From assembly GCA_903872075.1 (NCBI GenBank), contig CAIQJF010000035.1, forward strand, positions 62,001 to 126,000: a DNA stretch of 64,000 nucleotides, written 5' to 3'. A program made the translations under genes and the position numbers. Each line of letters starts with the position of its first letter. Positions within the stretch are counted from its first letter, which is position 1. Shown here piece after piece: positions 18,560 through 26,638 of the stretch. This stretch comes from an uncultured Caulobacteraceae bacterium (GTDB lineage Bacteria; Pseudomonadota; Alphaproteobacteria; Caulobacterales; Caulobacteraceae). Below the pieces are notes generated by a model. The model had not been told where the DNA came from, did no database searches, and saw only the letters and a list, made by a program, of their open reading frames with translations.

Positions 18560-19633
18560 TCAGCCGGTCTTCACGCCCAGGCGTTCGCCGCCGTAAGTTC
18601 CCGCCAGGATCGGCCGCCACCAGGCCTCGTTGTCGAGATACCAGCGGATCGTCGCCTCGATGCCCGCCTCGAAGGTCACCTGAGCCGACCAGCCGAGGTC
18701 GCGCTCCAGCCGGCTTGGGTCGATGGCGTAACGATGGTCATGTCCGGGCCGGTCGGCCACATAGGTGATCTGTACCTCGTGCGACTGACCGTCGGCCCGG
18801 GGCCGCAGGCGGTCCAGGCCGGCGCAGATCGCCTTGACGACCGCCAGATTGGTCCGCTCGGCCCGCCCGCCGATGATGTAGCTGGCGCCCGGCGCCCCGG
18901 CTTCGAACACCCGGGTCAGGGCCCGCACATGATCCTCGACGAACAGCCAGTCGCGGACATTGTCGCCCTTGCCGTAGATCGGCAGCGGCTCGCCCGCCAG
19001 GCCCTTGATGATCACCAGCGGGATCAGCTTTTCCGGGAAGTGATAGGGGCCGTAGTTGTTCGAGCAGTTGGTGATCAGGGTGGGCAAACCGTAGGTGTCG
19101 TGCCAGGCCCGGACCAGGTGATCCGATGAGGCCTTGGACGCCGAATAGGGCGAGCGGGGCGAATAGGGCGTCTCCTCGGTGAAGAAGCCGGTGTCCCCCA
19201 GGGACCCGAACACCTCGTCGGTGGAGATATGGTGGAAGCGGAACGCCGCTCGCCCGGCCTCGTCCAGGCCGCGCCAGTAGTCCAACGCCGCGGCGAGCAG
19301 GGTGAAGGTCCCCACCACATTGGTCTCGATGAACGCCGCCGGGCCGTCGATGGACCGGTCCACATGCGATTCCGCGGCCAGATGGGTGATCACGTCCGGG
19401 CGAAATTCGGTGATCGCCGCGCGCATGGCGCCGGCGTCGCAGATGTCGGCTTGGAGGAAGCCGTAACGGTTGCTGGCCGCAACCGGCTCCAGCGAGGCCA
19501 GGTTGCCGGCATAGGTCAGCTTGTCGACGTTGAGCACCTGATGCGGCGTGTTGTCGATCAGATGCCGGACCAGGGCCGAGCCGATGAAGCCCGCGCCGCC
19601 GGTGACGAGGATGCGTTTGCTGGACTGGGTCAT
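18560..19633 (-). CDS. rfbB: dTDP-glucose 4,6-dehydratase
   Basis: The protein has 357 residues and is an extended short-chain dehydrogenase. The NAD loop is [16 protein letters not shown], the active-site STDEVFG segment is present, and the catalytic Tyr/Lys pair is in [15 protein letters not shown]. It converts dTDP-glucose to dTDP-4-keto-6-deoxyglucose. It lies 2 bases after rfbC and 29 bases before rfbA, consistent with one transcript. Confidence 0.96.
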   Translation of the reverse strand: MTQSSKRILVTGGAGFIGSALVRHLIDNTPHQVLNVDKLTYAGNLASLEPVAASNRYGFLQADICDAGAMRAAITEFRPDVITHLAAESHVDRSIDGPAAFIETNVVGTFTLLAAALDYWRGLDEAGRAAFRFHHISTDEVFGSLGDTGFFTEETPYSPRSPYSASKASSDHLVRAWHDTYGLPTLITNCSNNYGPYHFPEKLIPLVIIKGLAGEPLPIYGKGDNVRDWLFVEDHVRALTRVFEAGAPGASYIIGGRAERTNLAVVKAICAGLDRLRPRADGQSHEVQITYVADRPGHDHRYAIDPSRLERDLGWSAQVTFEAGIEATIRWYLDNEAWWRPILAGTYGGERLGVKTG

Positions 19634-19635
19634 GG

Positions 19636-20223
19636 TCAGGGCGTCAGGGGTTCAGGATCGAGCGGCGTCAGGGGAACGCCATCGTAGAGGAACGGGCTCT
19701 TCCAGTCGGCCAGGCGAGGCAGGCGGGCGTCCTTGTCGGACAGGACCGGCGCGACGGCGCCGAGGGGCCAGGCGACCGCGATGGTGGGGTCGTCCCAGGC
19801 CAGGCCGCCGTCGCAGTCCGGCGCATAGACATCGCTGACCTTGTACTCCACCTCGGTGTCCGGCTCGAGGGTCAGAAATCCATGGGCGAAACCCTTGGGC
19901 ACGAACAACTGGTGACCGTTCTCGGCCGTCAGTTCGGCCGCGACCCACTGGCCGAAGGTCGGCGATCCGGCGCGAACGTCGGCGGCGACATCCCAGATCC
20001 GGCCTTTCACGCAGCGCACCAGCTTGTCCTGAGCGCGCGGCGGCGCCTGGAAGTGCAGTCCGCGGAGGACATGGGTCGGGCGCGACAGGGAATGATTGTC
20101 CTGCACAAAGCGGACGGTCACGCCCAGCGTCTGATACTTGTCGCTGTTATAGGTCTCGGTGAACCAGCCGCGGTCGTCGCCGAACCGTCGCGGGCGGATG
20201 AGTTTTACGGCAGCCACAGCCAA
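19636..20223 (-). CDS. rfbC: dTDP-4-dehydrorhamnose 3,5-epimerase
   Basis: The protein has 195 residues. RmlC cupin motifs are present: [26 protein letters not shown] with the catalytic His, [16 protein letters not shown] and [10 protein letters not shown]. It epimerises C3 and C5 of the 4-keto-6-deoxy sugar. The next enzyme, the RfbD reductase, is not encoded in this window, so dTDP-L-rhamnose formation needs a gene elsewhere or another product is made. It is preceded by the disrupted ATPase gene 40 bases upstream. Confidence 0.95.
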   Translation of the reverse strand: MAVAAVKLIRPRRFGDDRGWFTETYNSDKYQTLGVTVRFVQDNHSLSRPTHVLRGLHFQAPPRAQDKLVRCVKGRIWDVAADVRAGSPTFGQWVAAELTAENGHQLFVPKGFAHGFLTLEPDTEVEYKVSDVYAPDCDGGLAWDDPTIAVAWPLGAVAPVLSDKDARLPRLADWKSPFLYDGVPLTPLDPEPLTP

Positions 20224-20263
20224 TTCCTCTGTTGAGGCGGGGCGCGCCCCGCCGAATTGGCGA

Positions 20264-21667
20264 TCAGGCGGCGGGTTCTTGCCGCGGCTCCGAACTTTCC
20301 TGGGCGAAGAACTCCCCGCGGGCCGCCAGGAGCCACAGGTAGATCGGCACGCTCGCCTCCAGGAAGCGATAGATCCGGCCGTATTCGTCCTCGCGAACTT
20401 CGATCAGCACATGTTCGGCGGCCATGCGGTCGGCCGCGGCCTTGGCGTCGTTGATCGCCGCCGGATCGGCGTGGACCGAGGTGATGTCTTCAAGCGTGAA
20501 CCAGCCGCCGGTGCTCTGCGCCGCGCCGGCCAGGGCGCCGAGGGCGGGCAGCCGGCCCTTGCGGACCTGCTCGCCGATCTGCATCTGCGAGCGACGGGTG
20601 ATCCGGTCCTTGAACTCGTCCACGGCTTCGCTGGTGGCGGTGGCCACGTCGTCGGCGGTCACCACCAGGCGGTTCTGATCCACCGCCACCAGGGCGGCCC
20701 TGTGGCTGATCAGCGAGGCCAGATAGGGGAAGCCGATGCAACGGGCGATGATGGCGTGGATCGCGCCGTTGTCGAAGTTGAGGTCCGCCGCGCCTTCGCC
20801 GTTCTTGACCACGCTGCGGATCTCGGAGGCGGTCATCTTCGGCACCTGCATGGCGAAGATGTTGCGCTGGATCGACGGCACGTTCTCCACCAGCTCGGTG
20901 AGGTTCGCGGCGACGCCGGCGATCAGGAACTGAACGCGGACCGACTGGTCGGAGAGGCTCTTGAGCAGCTCGGCGATACTACGCCGGAAATCTTCTGAGC
21001 CGGCGCGATCGTATTCATCCAGAATAACCAGCACCCGCGTGCCTTCGATCTTGGCCATGGTATCCACGGCCGATCGCACGGTGATCGCATCCGGCGGCAG
21101 GATATCGACAAGCGTGTCGCCGCGTTCGCCTTCCACCGAGGTGGGGCCATAGGCGCTGTGGTAGATGAGCGGAATGTTGGCCGCGATGGCCCGGAAGGTT
21201 TCGTCGAACTCCGAGCGCGCGCCGCAGGTCACCTAGACGACCAGATAACGGGCGTCATGAGCAGTCTGGGCCAGGACGTGCAGCAGCGACGTCTTGCCGA
21301 TCCCGCGCTCGCCGTAGATGACCGTGTGCAGCCGCTGATCCTCGATCGAGCGGATCAGGGTCGTGAGAACCTTCGTGCGCCCCGAGAACATCCGGCGGTC
21401 CGTCACAGGCTGGGCGGGGGTATAGGCATTGCGCAGCTTGGCGCGAACAACGGCGAACTTGTCGGCCGTCCGTGGGTCGAGGTGGTCGCCTGCTGTCGAT
21501 TGGAAGCGTGGGAAGGGCGCGCCGTCGGGCCGCGAACCCGTTTCTGCGCCGGTCGCTTGGCGCCACAGGTACTGCGGTTGAGCCGGTGTGGCGGCGGTCT
21601 CGGAACCCTTGGACGACGCGGTGGGCGCGCCTTTTCGCCGGGGCAGAAGTCGGTCAATCCAGCTCAT
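20264..21667 (-). pseudogene. AAA/ORC-like ATPase interrupted by an in-frame amber stop
   Basis: The N-terminal part (21236-21667) contains the Walker A loop YGERGIGKTSLLH; the C-terminal part (20264-21232) contains the Walker B segment VLVILDEYDRAG and a winged-helix-like end. The two are in the same frame, separated only by one TAG codon (plus-strand 21233-21235), between YLVV and VTCGARSEFDETF. A single base change from a Tyr codon would explain it. Translation of either half alone would not give a complete ATPase. The gene leads the rfbCBA cluster. Readthrough or a sequence error cannot be excluded. The function may relate to envelope polysaccharide or exosortase systems, by position only. 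Confidence 0.85.
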
Positions 21668-21740
21668 TTTGTTCCCTGGGCGTATCGCACGCGCACAATC
21701 CTACAACATTCAGCCCCCGGAGGGATGGGAAATCGCCAGC

Positions 21741-21982
21741 CTAGAGGGTCTGATTGAAGGGCTTGAGCACATACAACACATAGCCCACGACGGCGAGGAT
21801 GATCCCCGCCGCGATCCAGTCCTGGCCATGATTGCCCAGGTAGTTGGCGACGGCGCAGCCGATCGCAGCGGGGCGTATTGATACATGTGGTCGCGCGGCT
21901 CGGCCGCCGTCGAGCGTTGGAGGAACAGGACCACCAGCCCGGCGAAGATCACCATCGTCACCAGATCATAAATCGTTTTCAC
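21741..21982 (-). pseudogene. small membrane protein, XrtV sorting-system accessory-like, frameshifted
   Basis: The first frame reads MKTIYDLVTMVIFAGLVVLF...DHMYQYAP, then continues into unrelated sequence. Shifting frame at the run of four G/C bases at 21870-21873 restores AAIGCAVANYLGNHGQDW and AGIILAVVGYVLYVLKPF, then stop at 21741. The restored protein of about 80 residues has two membrane helices and, from memory, resembles the short proteins annotated as XrtV sorting-system accessory in sphingomonads and caulobacters. One missing base in a homopolymer is either a real mutation or an assembly error. It heads the same strand as the broken ATPase and rfbCBA. Confidence 0.8.
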
Positions 21983-22201
21983 GTCGACCCCGTACCTGTC
22001 GCTTCGGCGTTTGCGTCGCCGTCCATTTCAAACCCTATGGACTGGTTGCGGCTTTTTTGTAACGATTCCGTCAACGCGCCCATTTCTGTTCCGTCGCCCG
22101 CGCCGATCCGCATCCGGCGCGAGCCCCGGACCGCGAGCCGGCTCAAACGCCGGTGGCTTTAGCCCTTCTAACGCGTCTTGCCAGGGGAAGGTTCCCAGGC
22201 G

Positions 22202-23044
22202 ATGGAGCCTTTTTGGTCCGCCGCCGTCGCGCGTTCGGGTCGCGCCGCGGGCGTCGACTGCGTCCGGATGGCCCGGATCTGGAGCGACGAGATCATGCGG
22301 CGTCGAAAGAAGAAACTCAGCCTGAATACGATTATCCGGGAGGCGATCCTGGTCAATCGCTACAGATTTCATCGCCACGATGGCCTGTTCGACTATGAAT
22401 GGGACGAGATCAATTATAATCGCAAGGCGGTCGTCAACCGCCTGCTTTCACTCACACCTGATGGCGAGTATCTGGAAATCGGCTGCGCCGGAAATGATCT
22501 GTTCGATGCTGTGATGGCGCGGCGCAAAATCGGAGTCGATCCCGTGCGGGGCGGCACCCATCGTATGACCAGCGACGCCTTCTTCGCGTCCTACAAGGGC
22601 CCGGCCTTCGATGTGGTCTTCATCGACGGGTTGCATATCTACGAGCAAGTCCGGCGCGACCTCGACGGCGCCTTGCGGTGGCTCAGGCCTGGGGGATGGG
22701 TGGCGATCCACGACATGTTGCCGCGGGACTGGTTCGAGGAACACGTGCCGCAAATCCGGACACGCGGCTGGACAGGTGATGGCTGGAAAGTGGCGTTCGA
22801 ACTCCTGGCGTCGCCCGACATTGACTTCCGTCTGCTGACGATCGACCACGGCGTTCTGGTGGCCCGTGCGCGGACGGCGAACCCGTCGATCCCCGATCTC
22901 AGCGCGACGCTGGCGAACGCCAGGTTCGGTTATCTGCATGAGCATTTCGCGCTTTTGCCAACCGTGGGTTACGATGCGGCGGCGGCCTGGATCGCCGAAT
23001 GCGGCGGCGGGTCATCCCGGAACACCTCGGGCTCCGGAATTTAG
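22202..23044 (+). CDS. class I SAM-dependent methyltransferase
   Basis: About 280 residues if started at ATG 22202, which has AGGGGAAGG about 10 bases upstream; ATG 22295, before the basic MRRRKKKLSL, is an alternative that fits the domain better. Motif I is YLEIGCAGNDLFD, with acidic residue GVDP. VVFIDGLHIYEQVRRDL and RPGGWVAIHDML match the group of sugar- or small-molecule-modifying methyltransferases that follow glycan genes. The substrate is unknown. It is divergent from the rfb/ATPase cluster. Confidence 0.83.
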   Translation: MEPFWSAAVARSGRAAGVDCVRMARIWSDEIMRRRKKKLSLNTIIREAILVNRYRFHRHDGLFDYEWDEINYNRKAVVNRLLSLTPDGEYLEIGCAGNDLFDAVMARRKIGVDPVRGGTHRMTSDAFFASYKGPAFDVVFIDGLHIYEQVRRDLDGALRWLRPGGWVAIHDMLPRDWFEEHVPQIRTRGWTGDGWKVAFELLASPDIDFRLLTIDHGVLVARARTANPSIPDLSATLANARFGYLHEHFALLPTVGYDAAAAWIAECGGGSSRNTSGSGI

Positions 23045-23052
23045 GATCGTTC

Positions 23053-23394
23053 ATGCGTGACATCATCGACGTCAAAGGTGCTTCGGGCGTGTTCTACCGC
23101 TTCACCCGCTTCCGTGACGGCAATCCCCTGTCCGCCATGGGCGGAAACTTCATCTACGCAAAGCAAGGCGAAGAGGGGCCGCACGTGATCTTCGCCGGGG
23201 AGGCGCAGAACCTGCTCACCGATTCCCGCGTCTGGTGGGATCGGGCCGTGAGAGATCACGCCGCCGTCGATCTCTTCACGCGGCTGAACATCTCCGAGCG
23301 GACCCGGCGCCAGGAGCACGCCGACATTCTTGCCGCGGACGCCCCGGCCATGAACCGGATCCTCGATAGCGAAGCCGGGTCGGCCGGAGCCTGA
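23053..23394 (+). CDS. conserved small protein, possibly GIY-YIG-like
   Basis: The protein has 113 residues, starting MRDIIDVKGASGVFYRFTRF. The layout GVFYRF ... GGNFIYAK ... FAGEAQNLL ... TRLNISERTRRQEHADIL ... PAMN is reminiscent of the GIY-YIG order (a GVY-type strand, G-x-x-x-N-L, a basic helix and a terminal P-x-N), but the hallmark GIY/YIG tripeptides are altered and nuclease activity is unproven. It follows the methyltransferase by 8 bases, so they are probably co-transcribed. Confidence 0.6.
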   Translation: MRDIIDVKGASGVFYRFTRFRDGNPLSAMGGNFIYAKQGEEGPHVIFAGEAQNLLTDSRVWWDRAVRDHAAVDLFTRLNISERTRRQEHADILAADAPAMNRILDSEAGSAGA

Positions 23395-23399
23395 ACCTA

Positions 23400-23448
23400 G
23401 CGCACTCGCCGCCAAAGTGGGCACTGGTTTGGCGACGTGCGAGTGCGC
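23400..23448. terminator. long imperfect hairpin between convergent genes
   Basis: Arms gcgcactcgc (23400-23409) and gcgagtgcgc (23439-23448) pair perfectly. Inside, cgccaaa (23410-23416) pairs with tttggcg (23428-23434), leaving a 4-base bulge and an 11-base loop. It lies just past the small plus-strand gene. No T-run is present; a bidirectional terminator or a REP-like palindrome are both possible. Confidence 0.5.
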
Positions 23449-23462
23449 CAACTATTTGATTC

Positions 23463-23514
23463 TAGCGCAAACTATCGCCGTTCAGGTGGTTCCACCTGAA
23501 CGGCGTTTGCGCTA
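23463..23514. terminator. second long hairpin, overlapping the stop of the PEP mutase-like gene
   Basis: Outer arms tagcgcaaa / tttgcgcta (23463-23471, 23506-23514) and inner arms cgccgttcaggtgg / ccacctgaacggcg (23476-23489, 23492-23505) give a stem of about 23 bp with a small bulge. The right arm includes the TAG stop codon of the minus-strand gene. Its strength and the shared tagcgc edge with the hairpin just before it suggest transcription termination or a mobile palindromic unit. Confidence 0.55.
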
Positions 23515-24330
23515 GGCGGGGTCCGCGAAAAGCCGGTTCAACTCGCTTCCGGGCAGACCGCGTCCGAAGGCGGCGAAGCTTCCTTGGTCCGCGATGTCCC
23601 GTGCGGTCCGCATGAACTCGCCCCACGCCGCTCTCGCCAGCGAGCCCCCCACGCTGATTCGGCGCGTTCCCAGCGCCGCCAGGGTCGAGACCGGCAGGCC
23701 GGGAGTGAGGATGTTCACCGGTTTCGGCGCGACCGCCTGAATCACCGCCGTGATCTGGCTCTCCTCGCGGAGGCCGGGCGCATAAAGGCAATCGGCGCCC
23801 GCCGCCGCATAGGCCTGCAGCCGGCGGATCGTCTCCGTCAGGTCGGGACGGCCGCAGATGAACCCCTCGCTGCGCGCGGTCAGCACCACCAGGGGATCGA
23901 CTGCGTCGATCGCCGCCCGGGCCGCTGCGATGCGCGCCACGGCGAGGTCGAAGTCATAGAGCGGGGTCGGGGCCAGGCCCGTGCTGTCCTCGACCGACAG
24001 ACCTGCCACGCCTGTCTCGACCGCCAGGACGACATGGCGAGCGACGCCTTCGGGATCGTCGGCGAAGCCGTTTTCGAAATCGGCGTTCAGCGGGATGTCC
24101 AGCCGACCGGTGAGGGCGGACAAATGAGCGAGCACATCCTCAAGGGAGACCTTGTTATCGGGGCGCCCCATGGACCAGGCCATCCCGGCGCTGGTGCTGG
24201 CCAGGGCCGGAAAACCCAGGCTCTGCAGCGCCAGGGCGGAGCCCACGTCCCAGGGGTTGGGCATGACAAAGCACCCCGCGGCGTGAAGGGCGCGGAAAGC
24301 CTGACGCTTTTCGGCGACGGTGCGAGTCAT
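23512..24330 (-). CDS. isocitrate lyase / PEP mutase-family protein
   Basis: The protein has 272 residues with a TIM-barrel of the PEP mutase/isocitrate lyase superfamily: MPNPWDVGSALALQSLGF, the metal region LNADFENGF, VEDSTG, LTARSEGF and YAPGL. The isocitrate lyase KKCGH motif is absent and the sequence fits the short bacterial ICL/PEPM group whose substrates (carboxyvinyl-phosphonate, oxaloacetate or methylisocitrate-like) vary. The ATG at 24330 follows GGGAGC-like bases; the longer upstream frame is antisense noise. It follows the secreted-protein gene by 29 bases on the same strand. Confidence 0.9.
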   Translation of the reverse strand: MTRTVAEKRQAFRALHAAGCFVMPNPWDVGSALALQSLGFPALASTSAGMAWSMGRPDNKVSLEDVLAHLSALTGRLDIPLNADFENGFADDPEGVARHVVLAVETGVAGLSVEDSTGLAPTPLYDFDLAVARIAAARAAIDAVDPLVVLTARSEGFICGRPDLTETIRRLQAYAAAGADCLYAPGLREESQITAVIQAVAPKPVNILTPGLPVSTLAALGTRRISVGGSLARAAWGEFMRTARDIADQGSFAAFGRGLPGSELNRLFADPA

Positions 24331-24359
24331 GGGAAGCTCCTGGCGCTGCGGTCGGGGTG

Positions 24360-25115
24360 TCAGCGCTGACGCGTTACGGTGACCGGCAGCGTGGCCACCC
24401 CGACGTTGGGCGTGCCGGTTTCGGCGGCCGTCACGCGAAGCGTGTAGCGGCCCGGAGCGACGCCCGCGAGGGTCGATGCGAACTGGCTGGTCTGGCCGGC
24501 GTAGGCGAGGGCGGACTGGGCGATCGGTTTGCGGCGTCGCAGGAGTTCGGCACGCACGGAGAAGGTCGCGGCGTCCCAGATGCCGCCTGGCTCGATCGGG
24601 CAGCCACACATCATGGTCACCTTGGAGCCGATTTTCAGCACGCCATCCGGCCCCGGCGCGGCGGTAGGCTCGACCACAAGGCCGGGAAAGCTCAGGATCC
24701 AGCCATCGCCGCCCACGTCGCGCCCCGGCAGCACCCAGAGTTCGGAGACCACGCGGATCGCGGCGGCTGGTTTGCCCGCGGGCCCCCAGGCCTCGGCGCG
24801 CACTAGGGTGGGGGCGTCGATATCGACAACCGCATCGAACCCGGCCGTCTCGGCGTCGGCCAGCGGCGCGCCTCGCGTCAGAGGGGCCTTCATGATCCGC
24901 GGCGTGTCGCCCGTGCCCCCGGTGATGAGGCCGCGGCTGAGAACGCGCCCTGTGGCGCTGTCGGTGAGCGTGACCTTCACCCCGCCGGTGTGGGCGCCGA
25001 TGAACTTCGCGTCGAGGCTGCGGGCGCGGATCATCACGTGCGTAGGCTGAGCCGCCACGGCCGAGGCGAGGAGCAGGGCGGCGAGAGCGGGCAGGGCGCG
25101 GGAGGGTGACATCAT
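24360..25115 (-). CDS. secreted protein of unknown function
   Basis: The protein has 251 residues. A signal peptide (RALPALAALLLASAVAAQ) is followed by beta-rich sequence without a recognised catalytic motif. Distinctive elements are DAKFIGAHTGGVKVTL and MMCGCPIEPGGIW, a compact Cys-x-Cys-Pro segment that could bind a metal or form a disulfide. The C-terminal third (FASTLAGVAPGRYTLRVTA) resembles an immunoglobulin-like or carboxypeptidase-regulatory beta sandwich. It may be co-transcribed with the PEP mutase-like gene; no functional link is evident. Confidence 0.72.
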   Translation of the reverse strand: MMSPSRALPALAALLLASAVAAQPTHVMIRARSLDAKFIGAHTGGVKVTLTDSATGRVLSRGLITGGTGDTPRIMKAPLTRGAPLADAETAGFDAVVDIDAPTLVRAEAWGPAGKPAAAIRVVSELWVLPGRDVGGDGWILSFPGLVVEPTAAPGPDGVLKIGSKVTMMCGCPIEPGGIWDAATFSVRAELLRRRKPIAQSALAYAGQTSQFASTLAGVAPGRYTLRVTAAETGTPNVGVATLPVTVTRQR

Positions 25116-25292
25116 GGCGATCTCTCAGGAGCGGGAACTCTGGATAGATCATCCCGCCGTGGATGTGGACCTGTTCCCGCGGTGAACGATCGTTGAACGC
25201 GCCGTTCCGAACGGGTTCAGATGGCGCCCCCTACACCGGTGTCACGGTCGGTTGATCCCCAATCGCCGCGTACAGAAGGGACTTTGAAGACG

Positions 25293-25625
25293 ATGACCAC
25301 CCGCAAGCTGCTGATCGCCACCCTCGGCGCCGCCGCCCTGTTCAGCGGCCTTTCCACGGCCTATGCCGATACCCCCGACGCGGCCGCGGCGCCCGCCGTG
25401 TCCACGGCCGCCGCCCCGGCCGCCGCGACCGCCATGCCGCCGGTCGAGACCAAGGCCACGCCGGTCAAGGCCGTCGAAGGCAAGGTCGTGAAGGCGAAGG
25501 CCCGGCATGTCAGCTTCGCCGAACGCCGCCACGCCCGTCACGAGCGCAAGCTGGCCATGAAGCGTGCCGCCCATGGCCACAAGCTCGCCGCCAAGACCGG
25601 CAAGACCGCGGTCAAAGCCGGCTGA
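25293..25625 (+). CDS. small secreted basic Ala/Lys-rich protein
   Basis: The protein has 110 residues. The signal peptide is MTTRKLLIATLGAAALFSG...AYA. The mature part has an Ala/Pro-rich linker and then a basic tail of Arg, His and Lys (ERRHARHERKLAMKRAAHG). The ATG at 25293 follows GAAGGGA at 10-12 bases. Low-complexity composition prevents a family call; DNA, lipid A or peptidoglycan binding in the periplasm would suit the charge, but that is speculation. Confidence 0.7.
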   Translation: MTTRKLLIATLGAAALFSGLSTAYADTPDAAAAPAVSTAAAPAAATAMPPVETKATPVKAVEGKVVKAKARHVSFAERRHARHERKLAMKRAAHGHKLAAKTGKTAVKAG

Positions 25626-25648
25626 ACGCCGGCTCCGGCCCCGCGTCG

Positions 25649-25691
25649 CCACCTTGTGTAGCCCCTCCATCATCGGGGAAACACAGGGTGG
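25649..25691. terminator. hairpin after the small basic protein, before uppP
   Basis: Arms ccaccttgtgt and acacagggtgg pair with one G-T wobble, enclosing cccc/gggg and a loop of about 8 bases. It begins 23 bases past the stop at 25625 and ends 63 bases before the uppP start. A terminator for the upstream gene is likeliest; a uppP leader structure is the alternative. Confidence 0.5.
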
Positions 25692-25754
25692 CAAGCGGTC
25701 GTGAACTGTGCGAATTCGCAGGCTTGCCGCCCGTTCGCCAAGGATCGATCCGTC

Positions 25755-26627
25755 ATGACCACGGTCTGCCCCCAGGGGCTCGACACGGGCTTTGTCGCCC
25801 TCGGCTACGCCAAGGTCGCGTTCCTCGGCGTCATTCAGGGCATCACCGAACTTCTACCCATTTCCTCAACGGCCCACATGCGGGTCGTGCCGGCTCTGCT
25901 GGGCTGGCGCGATCCGGGCTCGGCCTTCTCGGCCGCCATGCAGCTCGCGGCGCTCGCGGCGGTGATCAGCTATTTCTGGGCTGATGTCAGCCGCCTGGCC
26001 GGCGAGAGCGTCGTCGCCGCCGCCCGCCGTGAGTGGGACAATAACTCCCTTCGCCTGGCCGTCTGGATCGGCCTGGCCACCATCCCGATCGGGGTGGCGG
26101 GCCTGGCCCTCGCGCCGATCCTCAACCGCTGCGATTCCCCGCTCAGAAGCCTCACGGTTGTGGGCTGGGCCTGTCTCGTCATGGCGGCCCTGCTGGCCCT
26201 GGCCGAACTCGGCGCGCGGCATCGGCGGAGCCTGCGCGATGTTTCGCTTGTCGACGCCATGATCGTCGGCGTGGCCCAGATCGGCGCGCTTATCCCTGGC
26301 GTATCGCGGTCAGGGTCGACCCTCACCGCCGCCCTGGGTCTGGGCTTCAAGCGCGAGGAAGCGGCGCGATTCTCCTTCCTGCTGGGCCTGCCGGCCATCG
26401 CCCTGGCCGGATTCAAGGAACTCTGGGAGCTCCACAAGGCCCACCTTGACGCCCATGGCTGGTCGATCCTGGCGGTCGGTCTGGTGGTGGCCTCGATCTC
26501 GGCCTTCGCCGCCATCTGGGGCCTCATGCGCATCCTGGAGCGCTTCTCGGCCTGGCCGTTCGTGATCTATCGCGCCCTGCTCGGCGCCCTGCTGCTCGCC
26601 GGCGCCGGCGCGGGCTGGCTGCACTGA
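25755..26627 (+). CDS. uppP: undecaprenyl-diphosphatase
   Basis: The protein has 290 residues with about eight membrane helices. The BacA/UppP motifs are present: QGITELLPISSTAHM (Glu-rich motif 1) and PGVSRSGSTLTAALG (motif 2 with the catalytic Ser/Arg). It recycles undecaprenyl-PP to the monophosphate carrier for peptidoglycan and surface glycan assembly. The ATG at 25755 follows AAGGA by 10 bases; a GTG at 25701 in frame is less likely. The stop is 11 bases from the convergent porin gene. Confidence 0.93.
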   Translation: MTTVCPQGLDTGFVALGYAKVAFLGVIQGITELLPISSTAHMRVVPALLGWRDPGSAFSAAMQLAALAAVISYFWADVSRLAGESVVAAARREWDNNSLRLAVWIGLATIPIGVAGLALAPILNRCDSPLRSLTVVGWACLVMAALLALAELGARHRRSLRDVSLVDAMIVGVAQIGALIPGVSRSGSTLTAALGLGFKREEAARFSFLLGLPAIALAGFKELWELHKAHLDAHGWSILAVGLVVASISAFAAIWGLMRILERFSAWPFVIYRALLGALLLAGAGAGWLH

Positions 26628-26638
26628 GCAGCCGGCGT

